A DNA stretch of 55,876 nt from Amphimedon queenslandica. Taxonomy: Eukaryota; Porifera; Demospongiae; Haplosclerida; Niphatidae. The notes beneath the pieces are model-generated. The model searched no databases. It was not told the origin of the DNA and worked only from the letters and a program-made list of their open reading frames with translations. The stretch is from assembly GCF_000090795.2 (NCBI RefSeq), contig NW_003546253.1:408883-464758 (forward strand), in the 5' to 3' direction. Of this stretch, positions 14,001 to 24,300 are shown piece after piece. The position numbers and the translations under genes were made by a program. Numbering within the stretch: position 1 is the stretch's first letter; every line of letters begins with the position of its first letter.

Positions 14001-17000
14001 CGTCTTTGGCCAACTTTTGGCCAAATAAAATATTCTTTGAGCCAAATAACATAAATTCATTGTTATAATTACCGTATGTTTTCCAGTGGTTGATACTTAT
14101 AAAAGTTCTTAGGGTGTGACCACTCATAGTGAAGCAACTGCCTCTCATTGTCAATTTCATCTTCAGGATTCTTCTTAGTGAAGTCACCCTATTAATAATA
14201 ATAATCAAATAATACAATTAATATAAGTATAGGCCTGGGAATATCACTGTCACGATATTTACTAAGCTGCCAAGCAAAGCAACAACAATGACGATAATAT
14301 CACTAAGATGAAAGCGACACGCATTGTAAATAAAAATATACATGTAAATATAAATGTATATTAATATGTACTAATTACCTTGCACATACATGTACGATAA
14401 CACTGAATACATGTCACATACGTGTACGTGTATTAATGTACATTGTAGGTACATGTAGTCGTGTACGTAAGTGGTATAAGTACATTAACGCTTACATCAT
14501 GGAGGAAGAAAGCAGACGTGAAAGTGCTGTTTTGAACAAGGCGTGATACACCAACTTGATCTTCATTGGGACCATACTGAGTGTTCTCCAGTATATTCCA
14601 TACCTACATGTAGATTATTATAANNNNNNNNNNTGTTGATTTTTTTATAATATTTCGTATTTTCATTGGTCATTCGGAATCCCACTTCATCTTTTTTTAT
14701 AAATTTTTTATGTTCTTGTTTGTGTTGATTTTTTAAATAATATTTATAGTATTTCTTTAGTTGCAATTGTGATACTTGTTGATTTTACACAAACAATAAT
14801 TTTCTTTATTATTATTATCATTGTTATAACATTTATGAGACAGCATCGAATAGACATGCTGAAGGAATTAGTCTTGACACAAGAATCTGTGAGCAAAGAG
14901 TGTCCATCTTCCCTGCTATTCCTGTTCTTCCAGGCTGTTGTCAAGTTCATAATTATCATTGCATATCATAAGTCATAACATTAATTAATTGTTTGTTTTT
15001 TTAAATAAAATAAAATAACACACTTAATAAAACAGTAAAATGTAAAATCAATACCTTCTTTTAGCTGGAAACCTCCACTAAAGTATTGCTGTAAGTTGAT
15101 TCCAAGCATTGCTTGGTAAAAAATAACTTGCTTCTGCCAGAGCTGAGAGCTGCAGATCTGAGCATGCGCGACCACACCCAAATTTTGGAGCACATGGCAA
15201 GCTTCTTTAATTAACAAAATGGCGGCATGCAGCTAAGATGGCTCGATCCAGCAGTCACAGTCATAGGCGGTTGCAGGCCTGGGCATTAGGGGGCAATGCC
15301 CAGGTTGACTTTTTGACCAATAATTATATTCATGATTCTGGTGTGGGCATCCAGTGTAAACTGTGGTAGTTCAACAGGCTTCTTTGTTGTTTTATGCTAA
15401 GAAATCATCTCAATGAAGTTATAGATCAGTATTGTCCATTTTCCTTGCAAAATTGTATGGAACCACACCCACTCCACACCCACTAATTATTGATGCCCAG
15501 GTCAAACCAAATTTCTGCAACCGCCCATGGTCACAGTATCACTTTATCCTCACCTGAAGAATGATCTGATGGGACATGGACCTGCGCATAGACTGTTGGA
15601 GTAGATTGGTGTAAGAATTATCCTTGTAGCACCAACCAATACTGAGATACACACCGACAACTGGATTGACAGGACTTCTGACTTGATGATGAAGATGAAA
15701 AAAGGTGGCTGAACAAAACGGCCGGTTCGCCGATTTTTGGATTTTCTCTTAGATAAGGTCTAGAGCTACGCTAGTGGTACCAATGGAGTCCTCTGGTCAA
15801 GATGAGGTCCTCTAAGAAGTCTGGTAAGCATAGGAGCTCGTTTTCCCGGTATAGCAAGCAGTGGCGGAGCTGGAACTAAACTGATGCCCGGGCCCGGATG
15901 TGGGTGTGTCCTGTTTTTAGCTTTTTCCATAGATGCTTTTTAATTTTCTTTGGGTATTTTACTTGAAAATGCTTGCTAATTGCTTATACCGTAGGTCGGG
16001 ATATATTCGCGGCTGCAATTATTCAGATGAATAGCTGAACACTAAACACGTGGTCTTAATTGTCATAGCAACGCTCTAACAGTTTCCATGGTTTTTAATT
16101 AAATTTTTATGACCGCGAATAATTGCAGCCGCGAATATATCCCGACCTACGGTATGCACCTGTATGCACTTGTTAGTACTCTGGTGAGGCTTGTGGTTGG
16201 CTTTATCTAAACTTTGGGCAAGAAATTGTTTACATTGCATCTAATGAATCTCATTATAGAGCTTTGATGCCCAGGCCTAGGCCCGTGTGGGCCCGGGTTC
16301 AGCTCCGCCACTGATAGCAAGGCTGCAAAAGTCGTGGCAGCCATTTTGTTTGGGGGTGAATCCTACTTAGTAACGCTACCGCGTTACTAATAATAATCAA
16401 ATAATACAATTAGTATAAGTATAGGCCTGGGAATATCACTGTCACGATATTTACTAAGCTGCCAAGCAAAGCAACAACAATGACAATAATTTCAATAAGA
16501 TGAAAGCTACACACATTGTAAATGCTATATACATGTACATGTATATGTAAATGCATATTAATATAAAAAAATATGTACTAATTACTTGCACGTAACACTG
16601 AATACATGTCACATACATGTATGTGTACATAGGTACATGTAGTCATGTACGTAAGTGGTATAAGTACATTAACGCTTACATCATGAAGGAAGAAAGCAGA
16701 CGTGAAAGTGCTGTTTTGAACAAGGCGAGATACACCAACTTGATCTTCATTGGGACCATACTGAGTGTTCTCCAGTATATTCCATACCTACATGTACATT
16801 ATTATAATTATAAAAATATTAAATTTTATTTACAATAAAGGATCTTTGAGCGGAACTAAAGAAGTTGGCTTCATCATCAGACCCATGGAAACTAAAAATA
16901 ATAATTATATCTACATGTGCATGTATTTTCTCTTTCTCACTCACTTTGCTCTCTTTTTTGCAACATAAGGAGCAGTAAAGAAGTCGGCGTGCTGGAACGG

Positions 17001-18326
17001 CTTTGGTACTTTAGGATCAAAAAACTCAAAAGGATCACGAATGTGAAGTGTACTAAAGATGTCCCTGTACCAGGACTTCTCTCTACGAGGAAGATCCACT
17101 TCCTAAAAGAGAGAGAGAGAGAGAGACAGAGACAGAGAGAGAGTAGGGAAAACTTGATTGTTATCATAATAATTCATTACATACTTGTATTGGCATTCGG
17201 ATGAGAAGATCTTCAGCTCCTTTCTCAAGTGCTGGGAAAGTTGCATGGACTTTTACAAACCAGGTTTCACCATCATAATACTATAAAATCATAATCAACA
17301 TAATAAATATAATAATCAAGCATATACTTTAGGATCCTGGTATTCAAATTGAAGTCCTTTCCGTTCAAGGGCCTCGAAATAAGCCTTCCTCTTATCGGCT
17401 CTCTTTGCACTACTCTTCTTCCTTGCTTCTTCATCCCCTTTGCCTTTCTTTGCATCAATGAGATCCTTGTAGGTCAAGCAAATATCTTGAAAGAGAAAGA
17501 GAGAGTTATCAGCTAATGTTAGTCATGGTCAATACATGTATTCCCTGCCCCTTTAATTACTGGTGTTAATTGCAAGCCTCTGCTTTTATAGTAACAGGAG
17601 GGTAGTCAATGGTATGTGCCAATAGTAACTTGAACCAACAAAAGGTAAACTGTCACACACTTGTAATTGACACTAACACAATCACCCGAAATATTTTGTG
17701 GTATAAATAACAATTAATCTTGTATGGCTTAATAACTGAGGCAATTTAATCAGTGTAGTAATTTTAAAACACTGTGCTAACGATAGCGTGTGTTAACCCG
17801 ATGTTAACACGAGAGCAAAATCAATAATTACTGTGCTATGTACACTAACTAAGTGTTGTACAGATAAATTCTTAATTAAATTATTATTGGAGTAATAATA
17901 TCATTATTATTTGACTTAATTACCAATCTTCCTGACTCCATCTTTAAAATAGACTGTATCTTGGTCTTCGGTGTCTCTCTGGGGAAACAATTATAAAGTG
18001 AATTACAAATTTGTTGTGCTAAATGCTTTGGTATTTACATAATTTGTTACTATAAATAAAACCTGACAAAACCAAGTGTTGCTAATAATAGTATGCATAC
18101 TACAGTGCAGCTGAACTGAGAGCTTTCGATTCAAACTTACTTCTTGCTTTCGCTCTTCAGATGTTAATAGCTGGATCTCTTCAGCTGCAGGCGCATTGCT
18201 GCCTGAGGTTAGTCTCTTGTCATCTACTCTAACGCGCTCAGGCTCTGGAGTAGATTCGATGATGCCTTCGAATCCAATGGGCTTATTTCCTCCCTCCTCT
18301 AGGCTAGGGTAGACCGGCTCAGCCAT
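10736..18326 (-). CDS. Anoctamin (TMEM16) family protein B
   Basis: Tandem paralogue of anoctamin A, 1023 residues in 19 exons: 18326-18141, 17978-17924, 17485-17328, 17280-17185, 17102-16945, 16891-16834, 16787-16680 (exon 7), 14188-14073, 13951-13811, 13746-13580, 13519-13052, 12995-12884, 12822-12670, 12614-12463, 12412-11982, 11738-11614, 11452-11342, 11253-11163, 10921-10736 (sum 3072 nt). The calcium-site motifs NDISE, EYLE and IEIRLD are intact, so it should be calcium-regulated. A second copy of exon 7 lies at 14603-14496 beside a 10-N gap; the model uses only one. Exons differ from paralogue A only by whole codons. Several introns are also strongly alike. Exon 1 could be replaced by the exon at 19256-19092, which ends in the same phase. 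Confidence 0.95.
10926..11025. repeat. (GA)n microsatellite
   Basis: About 50 GA dinucleotides, interrupted by a few AAA, lie in the last intron of anoctamin B. The long open frames across it are by-products of the dinucleotide repeat. Confidence 0.95.
14190..14623. repeat. Duplicated segment, copy 1 (contains second exon 7 of anoctamin B)
   Basis: It matches 16385-16800 over the whole length, at roughly 85-90 percent by eye in the intron with several indels, and with only two substitutions in the 108-nt exon (14496-14603 versus 16680-16787). Both exon copies encode the same 36 residues and both keep GT and AG signals. Copy 1 ends directly at the run of Ns. Confidence 0.85.
14624..14633. other. 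Assembly gap (10 N)
   Basis: There are ten unknown bases. The two sides are joined only by scaffolding, so distance and even adjacency across this point are not assured. Confidence 0.99.
14634..15253. other. Unassigned sequence after the gap
   Basis: This AT-rich stretch has two short open frames (14823-14978 on plus, 14981-15217 on minus). Neither shows a motif I recognise. It lies inside the intron between anoctamin B exons 7 and 8 and is probably part of an insertion. Confidence 0.4.
15262..15529. mobile_element. hAT-like MITE (268 bp) with 8-bp target duplication
   Basis: Terminal inverted repeats CATAGGCGGTTGCAG (left) and CTGCAACCGCCCATG (right) differ at one base. The flanks carry a perfect 8-bp direct repeat GTCACAGT at 15254-15261 and 15530-15537. 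An 8-bp duplication is typical of hAT transposases. There is no coding capacity, so the element is non-autonomous. Confidence 0.85.
15859..16313. mobile_element. hAT-like MITE (455 bp) with 8-bp target duplication, itself interrupted
   Basis: The left terminus CAGTGGCGGAGCTGGAAC and right terminus GTTCAGCTCCGCCACTG are inverted repeats. They are flanked by the perfect 8-bp duplication ATAGCAAG (15851-15858 and 16314-16321). CAGTGGCGG is a common hAT end. A second, unrelated inverted-repeat element sits inside at 15987-16154. Confidence 0.9.
15987..16154. mobile_element. TA-flanked MITE with 38-bp perfect inverted repeats
   Basis: It begins TACCGTAGGTCGGGATATAT and ends with the exact reverse complement; the match extends 38 bases inward from each end. 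The outer TA is consistent with a TA target duplication (Tc1/mariner-like superfamilies). It has no coding capacity and is nested in the hAT-like element 15859-16313. Confidence 0.88.
16385..16800. repeat. Duplicated segment, copy 2 (contains the modelled exon 7 of anoctamin B)
   Basis: This is the counterpart of 14190-14623. It starts with AATAATAATCAAATAATACA next to the transposon cluster and continues without a break into the intron leading to exon 6. It is therefore the copy contiguous with the 5' half of anoctamin B. Confidence 0.85.
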
Positions 18327-19091
18327 TATATAGTTTTGCAGGAGTGACTGTGACTGTTTTTGCTTGCAACAAGCTGTCCCGCTCACTAGTTCTTCAACTT
18401 TCCGTCAAGCAATTATATTTGCTGCCGGCCAGGGTCGATTATTTTATAACTTTTAATAACTTGACTGCGCATGCGTAAAACATGCACCCAGTATAAATCA
18501 CAGTAATTCATGAAAAATGAATAATTTCAGATTTGTTTAGTTATTTTAGCACAGTGATCATATTACAGCAATTTACTTGTCTACAGTGTGGTTTAACTTT
18601 CAGTTGGCATTGTGTATATAGAAGTAAATTATTTAAACTAGCATTGATATTAAGAATACAACATAAATCTAATACTTTCAATTTATAACTTTAAACAATG
18701 AAACTATTATAATAAGGCTATTATAAGCACTGATTCAATTAACAGAGACAGGTTTATAGCTCTTTCTTTTATGCAGATATAATGCTTTTATTACTCAAAT
18801 GATGATAGTTATTATAGTTAATCATATTAGATCTACTCCAGCAAGAATGAGAGATTAGAAATTGACCTTGTTATCCGCATATCAGTGACAACGAATTATT
18901 ACCAAAAGAAAGATTACATAAAATATTATGCAATTTTGCCAAAAGTAATGCACTTGATTTTTTGAAAGCTATTCTCACTATCAAGAGTACATTAGGGCAA
19001 AGGGTGTGTAATATCATTAGATCAGAACTCTTTCTTTATTTTTAAAATATCACAATAAAAAATGAGAGCAGAATTACTCTTGCTAGCTTAC
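18327..19091. other. 5' flank of anoctamin B
   Basis: 765 bp without a recognisable gene. An NRF-1-like sequence CTGCGCATGCGT lies at 18475-18486, about 150 bp upstream of the start codon. If the exon at 19092-19256 is used, this stretch is an intron of anoctamin B. Confidence 0.55.
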
Positions 19092-19256
19092 ATTAGCTGA
19101 ATAGTAGTGCTTCTTGTCTTCTTTGCCTTCCAGAAGAAGAGTCCTCTCGTCCCCACTGCTGTAAGATACAGAGAATTCAGACCTCGCTTTTGGTTGCAAT
19201 TTATCATAATCCGGAGCTTCTTCACCAATCCCTGATTCTCCTACTGGCTCAGCCAT
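19092..19256 (-). CDS. Anoctamin-type first exon (alternative exon 1 of anoctamin B or relic of a third paralogue)
   Basis: The 55-codon open frame starts MAEPVGES at 19256 and ends in AAT followed by a good donor GTAAGC. It closes in phase 0, exactly as anoctamin B exon 1 does (MAEPVYPS). The peptide is acidic and low in complexity, like other anoctamin N-termini. No further anoctamin exon lies upstream, so it either splices to exon 2 of B (17978-17924) as an alternative start or is a leftover of a deleted copy. Splicing to exon 2 would keep the frame. Confidence 0.6.
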
Positions 19257-19940
19257 AGCTACTCTTGGCCTCCTCGACTAACTTCCTCAATTTCCTACTA
19301 GAGGCGCTTGCCAGTGAGCTACTATTGTCAACGAGTCTTACTGAATGACTCTTACTACAACTGAACTACGACGGCAATGCTTGGTGGTTTGGCTTAAGTG
19401 CTGGCAGACTCAAAAATAACTTCACATATTACAATATGTGTTATAGTACTGAGCTAATGCAATATGCAAGCTGTATATATTAGAGTACTGTGAGCATAGT
19501 GTGATTGACTTTGCAATGGAATTACTGAGCTATCAGTATGCTTTGAACCTAATAAACAACAGAAAAATATCTCTGTTACCTCTTAAGACAGTGAATAGAA
19601 TACCTTGTAGTGCAACAACTGAAAACAGAAGGCTAAACCGTATTGATTTTAATAGTTAGGATAAGAGGTAGAAACTAGAAAAATTTAAACCATAAGTTTT
19701 ACTTCTTTCTTAGAGACACACACAGCAACTGATGTTCATTTTGTTTGTTTGTTTGTTGTTGTTATAAATTGTATTCATTTTAGTTATTTTTGTAACAAAA
19801 TACTGGCTTATTATGTACTGTGAACAGGCAGAGGCTTATCTGACCGCAAATTTTCTAATTGCAAGCAACAAAACAAAACTACAGGTAAAATTGGAAAGTT
19901 AATGGAAAAAAGCAAAGGGCCTCGAAAAGAGCTGTAAAAG
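19257..19940. other. Divergent intergenic region, anoctamin first exon / golgin
   Basis: 684 bp between two divergent start codons. It is AT-rich and should contain the promoters of both genes. I can name no motif in it. Confidence 0.5.
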
Positions 19941-20571
19941 ATGTCCATGTGGAATGCAGTCTCTGCTGGCTTTCAAATAGTCCAAGAAAAGCTAGATAAA
20001 GCATTGGGAGAAGTAAAACAACACGCACACTTTACTCAAAATAAACTACATGTAATAATTAGGAAGGGGAGGAGCAGAAAAGCACAGACACCACCCACCC
20101 TGATGATGATAATGTGACCACTGACCAATCGTCAGAGGCTCCAAAAGGTGTCGATCTAGCAGCAGCACTAAAAGAGGCGGAGCAACAGAACCAGTTACTA
20201 AATTTAGAATATTCGCGCCTCCTGAGAGAGAAAGAGGTCAGTGACCCCGCCCACCATCATAGTACATGTACATGTATTTGTTTCTGTGTAGGAAGAGTTG
20301 TCAAAGTTACGGGAACAAAGTCAGTTGCCGAGTGATGTGACAAAATTACAAACACAGCTAATTGAAAAGGACAAAGAATTAAAAGTATACACAACAAATA
20401 TACGTTGTACTCTTAGCTTATATTGTATTTTACCCTTATTTGTTGTTTTTGCAGGAGTTAAGTATTAAAGCAGAGTCGAAGTTTAATAAACTTAAAACTC
20501 AAGCGAAAACAAAGATATCATCGCTAACTGATGAGCTAGAAAAAGCGAAAGGAGAGCTATCAATGCAACAA

Positions 20572-20613
<42 letters not shown>

Positions 20614-21316
20614 TAGTAATATTATTAGTATTAATATTATTGCTGATACCTTCTGATGTGTAGAGTTTTAATGTCTCCATGAGTTCTGAAGTTGCTGTAG
20701 ACGAGACGATGAAAGAGAGAGTCTCAGAACTGACCGAAGAATGCAGACTGGTGAGGGAAAGAATGGAAGAGAAGGAAAAGGACTGGAAAGAGAAATTGGA
20801 AAAGGAGAGGGAGAGGAATGCTCAGACAATAAAGGAAAATAAAGTAATGATGATTAGTATCTGTACATTTACATGTGTAATACCATTATGGTGGCTAATT
20901 TTGGAGGTTTTAATTTGGCAAAGTGTTATACTGATAACAATAGTAATAGCATTATGCCAGCCACTAGTCTGAGTGATTATGAATGGCACGTTGCCACACT
21001 TTTGCCAAATTGAAACCAGCCAAAAAATACCTGAAATTTGGCAATTTGCTGAATTTTCTCCCTCCTTTAACTTCTTAGTACATGCATAATATTACTTAAT
21101 ATATGTTTAGGAATGTTATGATTTGGAGAAGGAGCAACTGAATGAAGAGATAAGAAGACTGAGAGAAGAGCTGTCAAAAAGCAAAGAAGAAATAAGCACT
21201 GTCAAATCCAGGAGGGAGCAGATACAGGCAATGCTCAATAAGGAGAAAGAAGAAAAAGGACGACTAGCACAACAAGTAATGACAGCAATAATAATAATGG
21301 TGATTATCTACTCTTG

Positions 21317-21373
<57 letters not shown>

Positions 21374-24300
21374 GTAATAATAATGAACTTGTTGTTACTG
21401 TTGTTTTTGTTGTAGGTTTCTGAGTTGTTGAATAAGTTGGAGGAAAGCGAGAAGAGGATGACAAGAGATTTTAGTTTTGCCTCGTCGGAATTTCAGGTTT
21501 GTGACACACCCCCTTGCGATTGCCATGGTTACACTGTTTCTGTGGCAACGTAGATTGTTAGCAGTACAGTGTCTCAAGCTGACTCTGAGGAAGAATGGAA
21601 AGTGAGTAATTAATTATTAATTATGTGTGTAGGCGTACAATTGTATGTATTCCTATTTCATACATTACGTTGCTGGGTGGATAATAAAAGTGATTTTCCA
21701 AGGAATATTCATCATTGTAATGGAATGTGATATGGTTTTACTTGAACAAGTATGATATGGTTGTGGTTTATAACCTGTAATTACATTACTATACAAGTAT
21801 GCACACATATTTGCAGTATTAACTATTAAGTCATAAGAGATAAAAGAGAAATTACGTATTAAATGACAGTTGTACGTACTACATGTACATTTATACAGTG
21901 TAGATATGTACATGTATATGCATGTTACATTATATGTGTGTGTGTGTGTAGGTGGTTAGAGCTAGTGGTAGCAGCAGTGAGGGAAAAGAGACTAGCCCGC
22001 CTCCTGAAATATTGTCAATTGATGATAATAATGCAACACAAGGGAGGAACAAAGTGAGGGGAAGTCATAGTACAGGGTATTGCATCAAAAATCACTAAGA
22101 GAGAATCCTTCATTTTTATAATTTTTCCTGATGCATATACATGTATTTATGTTGTGTAGAAAGTTTGAACTGATTTTGATCGAAATTGGATTTTTATGAA
22201 TTTTTAAATTTGCTCCAAAATCGGGTCAAAGTCCCTGTACTATAGTACAGGGTCAGTGGCCAAATTTTGCCAAAAATGAAAAGGAGAGAATCCTTCATTT
22301 TTATAATTTATTCTGATGCATATACATGTGCTTATGTTATGTAGAAAGTTTGAGCTTATTCCGATAAAAAATAGATTTTTTATGAATTTTTAAAATTATT
22401 GATGTTTTATTCTTTGTAAAATCCTCATATTTTTCCTCTTTCTCTCTCTCTCTCTCTCTCTCTCCAAAGCCTACATCTCTGAGAAGCACTCCAGAACTTC
22501 TAAAAGAGAACAAGGCAAAGATGGAAGAGGAACTGGGAGAGAAAGAGAAAGAGATTAACTCGTTAAAAGAGCAGCTGGGGAAGGCAAGAGAAGACCAAGC
22601 AAAGATAACAAAGGACTATGAAGAGAAGATGAAGACTCAAATGATAGAGCAAGAGGCTTCAGTGATTGAAGAGAGTAAGAAATTAAGGGCACAAGTGGCG
22701 TCGCTACATGAAGTGATAGCAGAAATGGAAGAGGAACTGGGAGAGAAAGAGAAAGAAATTAACTCGTTAAAAGAGCAGCCAGGGAAGGCAAGAGAGGACC
22801 AAGCCAACAGTTTAAAGATAGTGAAAGACTACGAAGAGAAGATGAAGGCTCTACATGAAGTGATAGCAGAAATGGAAGATGGACTGGGAGAGAAAGAGAA
22901 AGAGATTAACTCGTTAAAAGAGATAATGAAAGATTACGAAGAGAAGATGAAGGCTCTACATGAAGTGATAGCAGAAATGGAAGAGGAACTGGGAGAGAAA
23001 GAGAAAGAGATTAACTCGTTAAAAGAGCAGCTGGAGAAGGCAAGAGAGGACCAAGCCAACAGTTTGAAGATAATGAAAGACTACGAAGAGAAGATGAAGG
23101 CTCTACATGAAGTGATAGCAGAAATGGAAGATGGACTGGGAGAGAAAGAGAAAGAGATTAACTCGTTAAAAGAGACGAAAGACTACGAAGAGAAGATGAA
23201 GGCTCTACATGAAGTGATAGCAGAAATGGAAGAGGATATAACAGACAGGGATAACAAGATCAAAGAATTGAAACCAGTGACACCGGAATCAGCTCAGACG
23301 AAGAGGGAGGAAGAGGCAAAGGAGAAAGAAGAAACTCTTTCGACCTTGATATCAGACAAAACGAGACAAATTCAAGAAAAGTACGATCAACTACTCAAAG
23401 AAAAGGAAGAATTATTAGGAACCTTGAACAGTGAAGTGACTAATATGAAGGAAATGCTGGAAGAGAAGGAGAGAGAGATAGACCAGCTTAAAGAAGACAG
23501 AGAGAAAAGCAAAGACAGTCTAACAAAATTGAAACAAGAGCTTCGATTAGCAGAAGAGAGCAAGGAGGTTTTACTAGAGAAAGAGGGGGAATATAGAAAG
23601 TTACTTGAGGAAAGTGAAACTTTGAGATTAAAAGTTCAAAATTTGCAAGAGGAATTGGTATCAGCAAAAGAAGCTTGGGAGAGAGCAAAAGCTGATTATG
23701 AAGTAAAACTAGAGGAAGAATCGAGAGCTCACATAGCGTTACTAAACGACAAAGAGGAAGAGATAAAGCAACTCCAAAATCTCAAATCCACCGAAATAGC
23801 GTCACTGCGACGCTTGGTAGAGGAGAAAGAGCTGGAAGCTGCTAAGAGCATGAAGAAGGTTGAAGAAGAAAAGGAAGCTTTGCTAGTGGAACTGAACCAA
23901 ACGAAACATGATGTACAGCAACTTGAGGGCCAGAGGGAAATGGAGAGGACAGAGAAGGAGGAACTAAAAGGAGAAGTGAACCGACTGGCCGAATCAAGCT
24001 TGACGTTTTCAGCTGACTCGGCGAGATGTCGCGAGAACGTACTCCAACTTGAGGGAGAGTTGAAAACGATAAAAACAGAAAAAGATAAACTTCAAAAGAG
24101 ACTCGAGAAGAGTACAAAGAACGAGAGAGAAGCAAAGAGAGAGTTGGAGGAGAGAGGGAGAGAGCTGGAGGCAGTGAAGGAGAGGAACGAGTCACTGGGC
24201 ACAGAGCTAGAGAGATATAAAAACGAAACGGGAAGAATTAACAATCAGTTCTCATCAGCAGTAGAACTGCTTAAACAAGATAATCTCAAACTAAAGGTAA

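Larger units (their letters stand above)
15825..16370 (-). repeat. Interspersed repeat split by a hAT-like element
   Basis: The outer parts (15825-15858 and 16322-16370) join into a sequence that aligns with an uninterrupted copy on the opposite strand at 50980-51063, from TAAGCATAGGAGCTC to GGGGTGAATCCTACTTA. The intact copy acts as an empty-site relative for the insertion at 15859-16313. The right edge is followed by the hairpin AGTAACGCTACCGCGTTACT. Confidence 0.8.

Noticed and set aside
14744-15217. Short open frames of 69-78 codons after the assembly gap
   Set aside because: No recognised domain, no consistent splice signals, and they lie in an intron with insertions.
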